Of a DNA stretch of 64,000 nt, positions 1 to 8,526 are shown piece by piece. Under the pieces are notes generated by a model, which was not told where the DNA came from, ran no database searches, and worked only from the letters and a program-made list of their open reading frames with translations. Position numbers and translations under genes: made by a program. How positions within the stretch are numbered: the first letter of the stretch is position 1; each line of letters opens with the position of its first letter. Source of the stretch: VGRW01 sp041498295 (GTDB lineage: Bacteria > Myxococcota_A > UBA9160 > SZUA-336); NCBI GenBank assembly GCA_041498295.1, contig JBGQIB010000003.1, positions 1 to 64,000 on the forward strand, in the 5' to 3' direction.

Positions 1-242
1 AGATCGCGCACAGCGAAGCCGTCGCCTGGCTCGAGCACGTCGAGCGGCCGGTCGCCGGCGTCGGCAAAGAGCTCCGCGATGCCGCGACCAGCCAGTTCGC
101 TGGCCGGCAGGCCCGCCAAACGTCCGAAGGCGGCGTTTGCCGCCGCGATCCGCCCCTCGCAAACCCGCACGAGGCCCCGATCCAGCCCGTCCAGCAAGTC
201 AGCCCATTCTTCGCTCGAGACCAGCGCCGCCTCCGCTTTCAT
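1..242 (-). CDS. PAS-domain sensor protein, N-terminal fragment
   Basis: An ATG on the minus strand at 242-240 opens about 80 codons with no stop before the window edge. The product starts MKAEAALVSSEEWADLLD and contains the stretches RIAAANAAFGRLAG and LAGRGIAELF, which look like a PAS fold of the kind that begins histidine kinases or diguanylate cyclases. No output domain is visible because the gene continues outside the window, so its signalling role is unknown. It is divergent from ligA, with about 107 bases between the two starts. Confidence 0.6.
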   Translation of the reverse strand, partial: MKAEAALVSSEEWADLLDGLDRGLVRVCEGRIAAANAAFGRLAGLPASELAGRGIAELFADAGDRPLDVLEPGDGFAVRD

Positions 243-349
243 CGAAATCCTCTTCGGCTCCAGCTTACCCAAGAGTGAACCTTCTCTACCCACGGAGTCG
301 CATCGCTGGCGGGACCGTCGCTCGGTGTCATGGCATTATCGAAAGCGCC

Positions 350-2374
350 GTGGCGAGCCGAGTCGAGGATGAGCGCAAGCGGTTGGTCACGCTTCGACGG
401 GAGCTCGCGCTTCACGGGCAGCGCTACCACGTGCTCGACTCGCCGCTGATCTCCGACGCGGAGTACGACCGCCTCTTCCGGGAGGCGCAGGCGCTCGAGG
501 CCGCGCACCCCGAATGGATCACGCCTGACTCGCCGACCCAGCGGGTCGGAGGCGCGCCGGCCGAGGGCTTCCGCGCGGTCGAGCACGCGGTCCCGATGCT
601 CTCGCTCGACAACGCGCTCTCCGCGGAAGAGCTGGCCGCGTTCGACGCGCGCGTGCGCAAGTATCTCGGCCGCGCCGAGCCGATGGCGTACAGCGGCGAG
701 CCGAAGTACGACGGCGTGGCGGTGACGTTGCGCTACGAGCGCGGCGTATTCGCGCTCGGCGCGACGCGCGGCGATGGCAGACGCGGGGAAGACGTCACGC
801 ACAACCTGCGCACGGTGCGGACGTTGCCGCTGAAGCTCACCGGCACGTCGCCTCCGAAGGTCCTCGAAGTGCGCGGCGAAGTGCTCATGCGCCGCGCCGC
901 GTTCGCGAAGCTGAATCAGGAGCGCGCCGCGGAAGGCCTCGAGCTTTTCGCGAACCCGCGCAACTCGACGGCGGGAACCCTGCGCCAGCTCGACCCGAAG
1001 GTCGCGGCCGCGCGCCCGCTCGAGCTCTTCGTCTACGGCGTCGGGCTCGGCGAAGCGGAGCTCGGCGTGCGAACTCACTTCGAGCTGCTGGGCCGCCTGC
1101 GCGAGCTCGGCTTCCGCGTCGACTTGGGTACGATCGTCCAGGGGGCGATCGAGACTGCGCAGGCGTTTCACGACCAGCTGTTGCGCGACCGCGACTCACT
1201 TCCCTACGAGATCGACGGTACGGTCGTGAAGGTCGACGAGCTCGCGCTGCGCGAGCGCTTGGGCGCACTGAACCGCACGCCGCGCTGGGCGATCGCCGTG
1301 AAATTCCCGCCGCGCCAGGAGACGACGCGCGTCGTGGCCATCGAGACGTCGGTGGGCCGAACCGGCGCGCTCACGCCCGTGGCCGTGCTCGAGCCCGTGC
1401 AGATCGGCGGCGTCACGGTGACTCACGCGGGCCTGCACAATCAGGACGAGGTCGGTCGGCTCGACGTGCGCGTGGGCGACGCGGTCTTCGTCGAGCGCGC
1501 CGGCGACGTGATTCCGAAGATCGTGAAGGTCGTGCTCGAGAAGCGGCCGCCCGACACCGTTCCGTTTCGCCTGCCGCAACACTGTCCGGTGTGCGGCACC
1601 GCGGCGGTGCGCGCGGAAGGCGAAGTCGCGCTGCGCTGCCCGAATCCCGAGTGCCCCGTGCAGGTGCGCGAGGTGCTGCGCCACTTCGCGAGCCGCAACG
1701 CGCTCGACGTCGAGGGGTTCGGCGAGCAGCGCATCGATCAGCTGATCGCGGTGAAGCGCGTCCGGCGGCCATCGGATCTGTTCACGCTGACCGCCGCGGA
1801 GCTCTCGGAGTTCGACCGCCTGGGCGAGAAGTCGGCGCAGAATCTCGTCGCCGCGCTCGAGCGCGCGAAAGACGTATCACTCGCGCGCTTCTTGTACGCG
1901 CTCGGCATCCGCCACGTCGGCGAGCACGGTGCCGCGGTGTTGGCCCGCGCGTTCCCGGACCTCGATCGCATGCTCGGAGCAAAGGTTGAGGAGCTCGAGG
2001 CCGTCGACGAGATCGGCCCGACGATCGCGCGCGCGCTGCGTGACTGGCTCGACGACCCGGTGAATCGCGACGAGCTCGCGCGGCTGCGCGCGGTGCTGCG
2101 CCTCGCGAGCGGGCCGGCCGCGGAGCACGCACGCAGCGAGGCGCTCGCGGGCAAGACGTTCGTCATCACCGGCACGCTCGCCGAGCCGCGCTCCACCTGG
2201 AAGTCGCGCCTCGAAGCCGCGGGCGCGAAAGTGACTGGCTCGGTTTCGAAGAAGACCGACTTCCTGCTCGCGGGCGAGAACGCCGGCTCGAAGCTCGAGA
2301 AGGCGCGCGAGCTCGAGGTGCACGTGATCGACGAGGCCGAGGCCGCGCGCCTGGCGGCGGGTGAAGCGCTCTAG
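350..2374 (+). CDS. ligA: NAD+-dependent DNA ligase LigA
   Basis: Seals nicks during replication and repair using NAD+. From a GTG at 350 the product is 674 residues, the normal LigA length; the open frame extends upstream to 137 but that stretch is Arg/Pro-rich and does not resemble the family. The adenylation motif KYDG is at about 119-122, with the nucleotidyltransferase and OB domains following. A zinc finger (CPVC then CPNPEC) lies near 405-425, then helix-hairpin-helix repeats, and a C-terminal BRCT domain (GKTFVITGTL) near 595. The TAG stop shares a CTAG palindrome with the stop of convergent rsmI. No strong ribosome site was seen at the GTG, so the exact start is less certain than the identity. 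Confidence 0.96.
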   Translation: MASRVEDERKRLVTLRRELALHGQRYHVLDSPLISDAEYDRLFREAQALEAAHPEWITPDSPTQRVGGAPAEGFRAVEHAVPMLSLDNALSAEELAAFDARVRKYLGRAEPMAYSGEPKYDGVAVTLRYERGVFALGATRGDGRRGEDVTHNLRTVRTLPLKLTGTSPPKVLEVRGEVLMRRAAFAKLNQERAAEGLELFANPRNSTAGTLRQLDPKVAAARPLELFVYGVGLGEAELGVRTHFELLGRLRELGFRVDLGTIVQGAIETAQAFHDQLLRDRDSLPYEIDGTVVKVDELALRERLGALNRTPRWAIAVKFPPRQETTRVVAIETSVGRTGALTPVAVLEPVQIGGVTVTHAGLHNQDEVGRLDVRVGDAVFVERAGDVIPKIVKVVLEKRPPDTVPFRLPQHCPVCGTAAVRAEGEVALRCPNPECPVQVREVLRHFASRNALDVEGFGEQRIDQLIAVKRVRRPSDLFTLTAAELSEFDRLGEKSAQNLVAALERAKDVSLARFLYALGIRHVGEHGAAVLARAFPDLDRMLGAKVEELEAVDEIGPTIARALRDWLDDPVNRDELARLRAVLRLASGPAAEHARSEALAGKTFVITGTLAEPRSTWKSRLEAAGAKVTGSVSKKTDFLLAGENAGSKLEKARELEVHVIDEAEAARLAAGEAL

Positions 2375-3237
2375 TCGGCGCCGTCCGCGGAGCCGGCGCG
2401 CGCCAGCACGCGGGCGTACGCGTCGCGCCGCGAGAGACCGAAGCGCGCCGCGAGCTCGCGCGCGGCGTCGCGCGTGGAGCGCCCGTCGGCCAGGAGGCGC
2501 GCGAGCTCCGCGTCGACCTCGCCGGCGGGCGGTGAGTCACTCGCCGCCGACTCACTCGGGCCTTCGACCACGATCGTCAGCTCGCCGCGCAAGTCGTCGA
2601 GCTCGAGCTCGCCGAGCACGCCGCGCAGGATCGTCTCGTGGCGCTTGGTGAGCTCGCGCGCGAGGGCGACGCGGCGCGGACCGAGGGCTGCGCGCAGCTC
2701 GACGAGTGTCTTCGCGGCGCGCTTCGGCGCTTCGTAGAGCACGAGCGCGCCCGGGAACGCGGCGAGCGCGGCGAGCTCGCGCGCCCGCTCCGCACCCTTG
2801 CGCGGCAGGAAGCCGGCGAACGCGAACGGCCGAGTCGCGAAGCCGCTGGCTACGAGCGCGGCGAGCAGCGCCGACGGCCCGGGCAGCGGCACGACCGCGG
2901 CGCCCGCGTCGAGCGCGGCGCGCACGAAGCGCTCGCCAGGATCCGAGATCAGCGGCGTCCCAGCGTCGGAGACCAGCGCGAGCGCCGCACCGCGCGCGAG
3001 CCGCGCCAAGAGCTCCGGCACGCGCCGCGCCTCGTTGTGCGCGTGCAGCGAGACACGCGACGTCGAGATCTCGAAGCGCTGGCACAGCACGGCCGTGTGG
3101 CGGGTGTCTTCGCAGGCGATCAGCTCGACCTCGCGCAGCACGCGCAGCGCGCGCGGCGACAGATCCTCGAGGTTCCCGATCGGCGTCGCGACGACGTAGA
3201 CGGTTCCCCGCCCGTCGCCTAATGTGCCCTCGCTCAT
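2371..3237 (-). CDS. rsmI: 16S rRNA (cytidine1402-2'-O)-methyltransferase RsmI
   Basis: SAM-dependent methyltransferase of the tetrapyrrole-methylase (YraL) family that modifies C1402 in the ribosomal decoding centre. The 288-residue product has the family signatures YVVATPIGNLEDLSPRAL near the N-terminus, ACEDTRHT, the glycine-rich LVSDAGTPLISDPG, PLPGPSALLAAL, and FAGFLPRKG. Length is normal for the family. It is divergent from yraN with a 30-base gap and convergent with ligA. The rsmI-yraN neighbourhood is common in proteobacteria, which supports the call. Confidence 0.95.
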   Translation of the reverse strand: MSEGTLGDGRGTVYVVATPIGNLEDLSPRALRVLREVELIACEDTRHTAVLCQRFEISTSRVSLHAHNEARRVPELLARLARGAALALVSDAGTPLISDPGERFVRAALDAGAAVVPLPGPSALLAALVASGFATRPFAFAGFLPRKGAERARELAALAAFPGALVLYEAPKRAAKTLVELRAALGPRRVALARELTKRHETILRGVLGELELDDLRGELTIVVEGPSESAASDSPPAGEVDAELARLLADGRSTRDAARELAARFGLSRRDAYARVLARAGSADGAD

Positions 3238-3267
3238 CGCGCCTCACCCCAGGCTCGAGGCAGCGAC

Positions 3268-3696
3268 ATGAAGACTCCGCGCGACACGCGCGCGCGAGGC
3301 GCGAAGCCCGATACACGCGCGCTCGGCACGAAGCGCGATACACGCGCGCTCGGCAGATGGGGCGAGGACCTCGCGGCGGAGTATCTCGTGCGCGCCGGCT
3401 TCCGGATCCTGGCGCGCAACGTGCACCTGCGCCACGCCGAGCTGGACTTGGTCGCGCTCGACCGGAGCGCGCTCGTCTTCGTCGAGGTGCGTCTGCGCAG
3501 CAGCGCGCGCTTCGGCAGCGCCGCGGAGTCCGTCGATGCGCGCAAGCGCCGGCGCATCGTCGCCGCGGCCGCGGAGCTGCTCGCGCGCGGAGGCCTGCCG
3601 CGCGCGCCGCGCATCCGCTTCGACGTGATCGCCGTCGACGCTGCTCGCGATCCGCCCGAGGTGACGCATTTCCGTGACGCCTTCACGGCTTCGTAG
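3268..3696 (+). CDS. yraN: UPF0102 (YraN family) endonuclease-like protein
   Basis: The 142-residue product has the family core GRWGEDLAAEYLVRAGFRIL, RHAELDLVALD and LVFVEVRLR, i.e. the E...DxV...E-V-R arrangement of a restriction-endonuclease-like fold. The biological function of YraN proteins is not settled. The first 30 residues carry an unusual lead of three nine-residue units (DTRARGAKP, DTRALGTKR, DTRALGRWG), encoded by a 27-bp tandem repeat, so the true start could also be further in. It is convergent with the downstream minus-strand YhaN-like gene. Confidence 0.87.
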   Translation: MKTPRDTRARGAKPDTRALGTKRDTRALGRWGEDLAAEYLVRAGFRILARNVHLRHAELDLVALDRSALVFVEVRLRSSARFGSAAESVDARKRRRIVAAAAELLARGGLPRAPRIRFDVIAVDAARDPPEVTHFRDAFTAS

Positions 3697-3705
3697 CTGG
3701 CGCGG

Positions 3706-5637
3706 CTAGAGCGCCAGTGACTTTCCGGCGTGCTCGCCGAACGGAGCCTCGCCGTTGCAGGCGTGCACGACCTGCACGACCGCGGACAAGCGCTTCAGTG
3801 CGCGCCCGAGCGCGCGCGCTTCGGAGTCGCCTCGGATCGGCAGGTCCGGCCCGACGAGCAAGGGCACGCGGCGCTCGCCGGCGAGCGCCTCGAGCAGCGC
3901 GAGCTGCGTCGCGAGGCAGACGAGCGCGCGCTCGCGGTCGGGCAAGGCGGCGAAGAGCTGCTCCTCGCGCGACGCGCCGCGGAACACCCAGGAGCCGTCG
4001 TCGGCGCGCCGCCCGTTCGTCAGGGTCCCCGAGGTCAGCGCTCGGAGATACACCGACAGCACGGGGGCGACACGCGCGCGGATCTCCGCCTCGCTGCGCC
4101 CGAGCAAGCGCGCGGTCGCCTCGACGAACGCGCCCGGCCCGGTCGCGCTCTCGCTCTCGGGGAGTGACTCGCGCGGCGTGTCCGCGGCGGGGTCTTCCTT
4201 TTCGTCGAGATCCACCGCGGTGTCGGCCGCAGCGGGCGAAGCAGCGATCGCGAGCAGCGGCGGGAGCTCGGGCATCGGGATCTCGGCGGGCAACGCGAGC
4301 AGCGCGTCGCGCGCGGCGCGCACGGACGCGACGGCGTCGCCCTGCCCGCGTTCGCGTTCGAGCAGGGCGAGCTCTGCGCGCGCCGTCGTGGGATGCCGCA
4401 CGCCGAGCTCCGCGAGCCGGCGCTTCTCGACTTCGGCGCGCTCGATCAACTCCGAGAAACGCACCGCGGCCGCGCACAGCGCTTCGACGGAGTCCATGCC
4501 GAGAGAGATCAAGAGTCCGCGGATCTGTGCACCCTCGGTCTCGAAGCGCCGCTCGGATCCGCGCTCGCGCACCCGCAGTGCGGCGAGCAACGCCTCGGAT
4601 CTCGAAAGCTGAGCGCGCGCCGCGCGCGCCATGCCCAGCGCAGACAGGAGCGCGACCACGCCGAGCGCCGCGCACGCATAGCCGATCGGATTGCCGACCA
4701 CGCCTGCGGCGGTGCCGGCGGCGCCGAGCGCGAGGCCGAGCCCGACGGGCACGATCTGCCGGCGCGGGGCGCCGCGCAAGCGCGCGCGCTCCGCGAGCAC
4801 TTCCGCGCGCGTCTCGTCGATCGCCCTGCGCTCGGTCTCGCGACTCGTGGCGAGCGCCCGAAAGTGCGCGACGCGTGCGTCGAAGTCGTCGATCACTTCC
4901 GCGAGCGCCGCATTCTTCTCGAGCTCCGCGAGCGTGCCCTTGTGCTCGCGCTCGAGCGCGGTGTACTCGGCGTCCGCCGCGCGCAGCGCATGCAGGCGCT
5001 CCTCGTTGCGCACGCGCCCGCTGCGCGCCGCGGCGAGCGCCTGCTCGAGAGTGGTCTCGCGCGTCCGCCGCTCCTGCGCGAGCGCGAGCGCGCGCTCCTC
5101 GTGCTCGCCGAGCAGGCGCGCGCGCTCGGCCACCCGTTCCAGCGCCTCGGCCGCGAGCTTCGGCGCCGGGGCCGGAGTCACTGCCGCTTCGCGCGCGACC
5201 TCGCGCCTGCGCATCGGCAGGAGCTCGTCGCCGCTCACCTCAGAGAACCCACACGTCTGCAGACGGCGGAAGTCCGCGGGCGGAGGCAGGCCGACGGCGA
5301 GCCCGTAGTCCTCGATCTCGCGCGGGTCGCTCGACAGCGCCTGATAGCCGCCGTCGCGCGCGTCCTGGCGCCCGAGGCTGATGCGCTGGCGCGCGAAGTC
5401 GGCGGCGATCACGTACGCATCGCTGCGCAGCACGAGTGACAGCACCGCGCGCCCGCGCGAGTCGCGCTGCGCGATCGAATCGGTGCTTGGATAGAGCAGC
5501 GCTTGAATCAGCTCGATGAAACGACGCGCCAGCGGCGCGTCCGGAAAGCGCACCACGGTGTAGCCGGGATCGAGTCCGAGCGGATGATCCCCCGCCGGTG
5601 CCGAAAGGCCGCGAAGGTGGATCCCGTGGATCCTCAT
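3706..5637 (-). CDS. Membrane-anchored SMC/YhaN-like protein lacking a P-loop
   Basis: A 643-residue protein laid out like the YhaN/SMC ATPases: an N-terminal beta-rich part starting MRIHGIHLRGLSA, a long charged alpha-helical (probable coiled-coil) region at about 160-290, a hydrophobic hairpin at about 295-337, more coil, then a C-terminal segment resembling an ABC signature and Walker B region (RERALVCLATQLALLEAL, VPLLVGPDLPI). Where these proteins carry the GxxGxGKST P-loop (residues about 28-42) this one reads VVRFPDAPLARRF, and the Walker B acidic pair is not evident. I infer a non-ATPase or pseudo-ATPase scaffold. It overlaps the end of rplS by an ATGA, so it is translationally coupled to the ribosomal operon. 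Confidence 0.7.
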   Translation of the reverse strand: MRIHGIHLRGLSAPAGDHPLGLDPGYTVVRFPDAPLARRFIELIQALLYPSTDSIAQRDSRGRAVLSLVLRSDAYVIAADFARQRISLGRQDARDGGYQALSSDPREIEDYGLAVGLPPPADFRRLQTCGFSEVSGDELLPMRRREVAREAAVTPAPAPKLAAEALERVAERARLLGEHEERALALAQERRTRETTLEQALAAARSGRVRNEERLHALRAADAEYTALEREHKGTLAELEKNAALAEVIDDFDARVAHFRALATSRETERRAIDETRAEVLAERARLRGAPRRQIVPVGLGLALGAAGTAAGVVGNPIGYACAALGVVALLSALGMARAARAQLSRSEALLAALRVRERGSERRFETEGAQIRGLLISLGMDSVEALCAAAVRFSELIERAEVEKRRLAELGVRHPTTARAELALLERERGQGDAVASVRAARDALLALPAEIPMPELPPLLAIAASPAAADTAVDLDEKEDPAADTPRESLPESESATGPGAFVEATARLLGRSEAEIRARVAPVLSVYLRALTSGTLTNGRRADDGSWVFRGASREEQLFAALPDRERALVCLATQLALLEALAGERRVPLLVGPDLPIRGDSEARALGRALKRLSAVVQVVHACNGEAPFGEHAGKSLAL

Positions 5638-6038
5638 GCCTCGGGCGGCGTCTCTTCCTTAGCGTCCGGCTCGGAAGCCGCCGCGCCGGGTCCTGCGAAG
5701 ACCTCGCGTTCCTTGATGCGCGCGGCCTTGCCGGAGAGATCGCGAAGATAGGTGAGTCGCGCACGGCGTACGCGGCCGCGCGCTTTCAGCTCGATCTTCG
5801 CGATCGTCGGCGAGTGGAGCGGGAAGATCCGCTCCACGCCGACGCCGTACGACATCTTGCGCACTACGAAGCTGCTCGATGCCCCCGCGCGCCGCCGCTG
5901 CAACACGACGCCCTCGAAGATCTGCACGCGCTCTTTGTCACCCTCCACGATGCGCACGTGCACGCGCACCGTGTCGCCTGCGCGGAAGTCGGGAACGTCG
6001 CTGCGCTCTTTGGGGTCGAGCTCCGAGAACTGTCTCAT
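5634..6038 (-). CDS. rplS: 50S ribosomal protein L19
   Basis: A 134-residue protein with the L19 signatures FRAGDTVRVHVRIVEG, ERVQIFEGVVL, RKMSYGVGVERIFPLHSP and ARLTYLRDLSGKAARIKE. L19 sits at the 30S-50S interface. The C-terminus has an acidic extension (GPGAAASEPDAKEETPPEA) beyond the usual length of about 115 residues. ATGA overlaps join it to trmD upstream and to the YhaN-like gene downstream, placing it in the rpsP-khpA-rimM-trmD-rplS operon. Confidence 0.97.
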   Translation of the reverse strand: MRQFSELDPKERSDVPDFRAGDTVRVHVRIVEGDKERVQIFEGVVLQRRRAGASSSFVVRKMSYGVGVERIFPLHSPTIAKIELKARGRVRRARLTYLRDLSGKAARIKEREVFAGPGAAASEPDAKEETPPEA

Positions 6039-6733
6039 CGCTTCACTCCATTCGATACGAGAAGATCCGGGCGCCGCTCGCGTGTGACTCGGTCGGCTTC
6101 GCTCTCGCGCCAGCGCGCGATCTCGGCGTGGTCGCCGGAGAGCAGGACATCGGGCACGGACAGGCCGCGGAACTCGCGCGGCCGCGTAAACAACGGATGC
6201 TCCAGGGCGCCCGCCGAGAACGAGTCCGCCTCGGCGGAGATTGGATTTCCCACCACTCCCGGAATCAGCCGGGTCACCGCTTCCGTCACCACCAAGGCCG
6301 CGAGCTCTCCCCCCGCGAGCACATAGTCTCCGATCGAGAGCGGCTCCGCACCCGTGAGCGCAAAAATCCGGTCATCGAAGCCCGCATAGCGGCCGGCGAG
6401 CAGGATCACCTGGCGCTCCGCGGCGAGCTCGCGCGCCAGCGCCTGATCGAAGCGCCGTCCGCGCGGGCAGAGCGCGAGCACGCGCGCGCTGGGCCCCTTC
6501 AGAGCCTCGACCGCTGCGACCACCGGCTCGCAGCGCAGCACCATGCCGTCGCCGCCGCCGTACGGCGAGTCGTCGACGCTGTGGTGTCGGTCGGTCGCGA
6601 AGCTGCGCAGATCGGTGATCCGCACGTCGATGCGGCCGTCGTGCCGGGCCTGGCCGAGCAGCGAGCCGGAGAGGAAGTGCTCGACGAGCTCCGGGAAGAT
6701 CGTGACGACGTCGATGCGCGGCCCGGCGCTCAT
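6035..6733 (-). CDS. trmD: tRNA (guanine37-N1)-methyltransferase TrmD
   Basis: Makes m1G37 next to the anticodon, preventing frameshifts; uses SAM in a trefoil-knot fold. From the ATG at 6733 the product has 232 residues. Family motifs include RIDVVTIFPELVEHFLSGSL, DSPYGGGDGMVLRCEP, LLAGRYAGFDDRI, SIGDYVLAGGELAALV and VVGNPISAE. The frame is open 14 codons further upstream, but the chosen ATG overlaps the rimM stop as ATGA and matches the family N-terminus. Confidence 0.96.
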   Translation of the reverse strand: MSAGPRIDVVTIFPELVEHFLSGSLLGQARHDGRIDVRITDLRSFATDRHHSVDDSPYGGGDGMVLRCEPVVAAVEALKGPSARVLALCPRGRRFDQALARELAAERQVILLAGRYAGFDDRIFALTGAEPLSIGDYVLAGGELAALVVTEAVTRLIPGVVGNPISAEADSFSAGALEHPLFTRPREFRGLSVPDVLLSGDHAEIARWRESEADRVTRERRPDLLVSNGVKR

Positions 6734-7317
6734 CGCCCGGCCTCCGCGAGCAGCTCGCGCGGCGGATCGAGCCATAGCTCGCCGCGTTCGCGATCGAGTC
6801 GAACGATCAGGCCCGCGGTCGCGGGTAGGAGCAGATCCGGCCCCTCGCCGCGCAGCACGAGCACATCGAGCGCCGCGGTCGGCACGATTTCGGCTAGCGT
6901 TCCGAGGCTCTCGCCGTCGCGGTCGAGCGCGCGCAGGCCGATCAACTCGCGCCAGTAGAACTCGCCCTCGGGAAGAGCCGCGAGCTCACTCGCTGGGATC
7001 AACACGCCCGCGCCCGTGAACTGGGCCGCGCGCTCGCGCGTGCCCAGGCCGACCAGGTGGAGGCGGATGCGCGCGCGGCCGCCCGGTCCCTCGCCCGCCT
7101 GCTCGGCGCTCGCCACGCGGAACGGGATGGTCCCGGGGGTGCCCGCGAGGCGGAGGCTCCTTGCGGCGATCAGATTTGCGGGGTCGTCGCTATGCAGGCC
7201 GACCAGCAGACAGCCGTCGAGGCCGTGGGGACGAAGCACTCGGCCGAGCTCGACCCAGTCTCGATCCGCCTGGCCTTTCGGCGCTGCGGTCTGGTTCGCG
7301 GGTCGAGTCGCCTCCAA
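6730..7317 (-). CDS. rimM: 16S rRNA processing protein RimM
   Basis: 30S maturation factor that binds ribosomal protein S19 and helps shape the 16S head domain. The 195-residue product has the N-terminal RimM barrel (VELGRVLRPHGLDG) and a C-terminal PRC barrel (EFYWRELIGLRALD, LLLPATAGLIVRLD). It lies 7 bases after khpA and overlaps trmD by ATGA. Its order in the operon is the canonical one. Confidence 0.93.
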   Translation of the reverse strand: MEATRPANQTAAPKGQADRDWVELGRVLRPHGLDGCLLVGLHSDDPANLIAARSLRLAGTPGTIPFRVASAEQAGEGPGGRARIRLHLVGLGTRERAAQFTGAGVLIPASELAALPEGEFYWRELIGLRALDRDGESLGTLAEIVPTAALDVLVLRGEGPDLLLPATAGLIVRLDRERGELWLDPPRELLAEAGR

Positions 7318-7324
7318 GGCTCAC

Positions 7325-7588
7325 TCACTCCTGGTCGCCCTCGTCGTCGTCCTCGAAGTCGTCCTCGTAGTCCTCGCCGTGCCCGGCGATGTCGACGTCC
7401 CATCCGTCTCCGGCTGCGGCCAACAAGGTTCGAATCGCCTTCGCGGTTTTACCGCGGCGGCCGATGATCTTGCCGACGTCCTCGGGTGCGAGCCGAAGCT
7501 CGAGCACATGGTCGTCGGCCGCGTGAACCTCGACCTCTTCCGGCTCGTCGGCCAGGGTTCGCGCGATGAACTCGACGAGCTCCTTCAC
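7325..7588 (-). CDS. khpA: KH-domain RNA-binding protein (KhpA/YlqC family)
   Basis: Small RNA-binding protein of 87 residues with a single KH domain; the GxxG loop is visible in KIIGRRGKTAKAIRTLL. The N-terminus MKELVEFIARTL and position between rpsP and rimM are typical of the family. The C-terminal 20 residues are very acidic (DYEDDFEDDDEGDQE), longer than in Firmicute KhpA. It lies 7 bases after rpsP and shares its operon. Confidence 0.92.
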   Translation of the reverse strand: MKELVEFIARTLADEPEEVEVHAADDHVLELRLAPEDVGKIIGRRGKTAKAIRTLLAAAGDGWDVDIAGHGEDYEDDFEDDDEGDQE

Positions 7589-7595
7589 GGCGACC

Positions 7596-7853
7596 CTACG
7601 CGGTCGGCGACGCGGCGGCCGCGCGCTTGTGCCGGAGAATCAACGTCCGGACCGTGTCCGAGACCTGCGCACCCTGCTCGACCCACCTCTCGAGCGCTGT
7701 CGCGGAGTACTGGATCCCGCCGGTGCCGCGCGGGTCGTAGGTGCCGAGCAGCTCGAGCACTCGGCCCTGGCGCTTCTTGCGCTGGTCCATCACGACGATG
7801 CGATACGACGGCTTGCCGCGCGCGCCGGTGCGATAGAGGCGAACTTTGACCAT
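7596..7853 (-). CDS. rpsP: 30S ribosomal protein S16
   Basis: The 85-residue product starts MVKVRLYRTGARGKPSYRIV, an unmistakable S16 N-terminus, with RVLELLGTYDPR following. S16 is an early 30S assembly protein. It is followed on the same strand by khpA, rimM, trmD and rplS. The usual upstream partner ffh is absent; a small zinc-ribbon gene precedes it instead. Confidence 0.97.
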   Translation of the reverse strand: MVKVRLYRTGARGKPSYRIVVMDQRKKRQGRVLELLGTYDPRGTGGIQYSATALERWVEQGAQVSDTVRTLILRHKRAAAASPTA

Positions 7854-7906
7854 ATGGAATCCTTCCGCCGGGACCCGAAAGCGGTCCGGCCGAGCGAGGC
7901 GGCAAG

Positions 7907-8104
7907 CTATAAGGGGTCGCGGCTCGAGTCAACGGCGATCGCGCGCGCCTCTTCCTTGCGCCGCGAACAGGCGTCGCACGCGTAGCGGACGACGTGCCGC
8001 TGACCGAGCCGGTCGTAGCCCTGGTCGAGCGCGACGCGCCGCACGCGCTCGGTCTCCGCGCCGCAGAAGTCGCAGCGCAGCGTAATGGGTTTCCGCTTCG
8101 CCAT
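7907..8104 (-). CDS. Small zinc-ribbon protein
   Basis: A 65-residue protein from the ATG at 8104 (starting MAKRKPITLRCDFCGAET). An in-frame ATG 7 codons further upstream at 8125 is a less natural start. Two CxxC knuckles (CDFC and CDAC) predict one bound zinc. The function is not recognised. It lies 53 bases before rpsP on the same strand, so it could be transcribed with the ribosomal operon. It is divergent from the DciA-like gene. Confidence 0.6.
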   Translation of the reverse strand: MAKRKPITLRCDFCGAETERVRRVALDQGYDRLGQRHVVRYACDACSRRKEEARAIAVDSSRDPL

Positions 8105-8143
8105 ATCGAGCAGCGAAGGTAGCACGTCAGTTAGGATGGAGAT

Positions 8144-8503
8144 GTGGAGCGACGCGAGACTCGCAGACCCGCGGCAGTTGGAGCCCGCAGTGCGCCGGGG
8201 CGACGGCGCGGCCCGACCGAGTCTCTGGCGGCGCTGCTACCCAAGTTGCTCGACGAGGTCGGTCTGGGCGCGACCGCGAAGGCCGTACAGGTAATCCGCG
8301 CCTGGGACGAAGCGCTCGGCCCCGAGTTCCGCAGCCACTGCCGGCCGGACGGGGTGCGCAACGGCGTGATCCATGCGCGCGTCCGCGACTCGGCCTGGAT
8401 GCAGCGTCTGCAGCTCGAGAAGCCGCGCATCTTCGCGCGCCTGCGCGGCCTGCTCGGCGACGCCGCGCCGTCCGAGCTGCGCCTGCGGATCGGGCCGCTC
8501 TAG
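8144..8503 (+). CDS. DUF721/DciA-like protein
   Basis: A 119-residue protein with the DUF721 pattern: an N-terminal basic stretch, then LAALLPKLLDEVGL, IRAWDEALGPEFRSHCRP, GVIHARVRDSAWMQRLQLEK and RGLLGDAAPSELRLRIG. In DciA this fold helps load the replicative helicase DnaB; whether this protein does so is inferred from the family only. The GTG start at 8144 has AGGA/GGAG purine runs a few bases upstream. Confidence 0.72.
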   Translation: MERRETRRPAAVGARSAPGRRRGPTESLAALLPKLLDEVGLGATAKAVQVIRAWDEALGPEFRSHCRPDGVRNGVIHARVRDSAWMQRLQLEKPRIFARLRGLLGDAAPSELRLRIGPL

Positions 8504-8526
8504 TCCGCTCGCCAATCCGGGCGCGC

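Noticed and set aside
3717..5381. A 554-codon plus-strand frame, almost all Arg/Ala/Ser
   Set aside because: It is the shadow of the YhaN-like gene and has arginine-dominated composition typical of out-of-frame GC-rich DNA.
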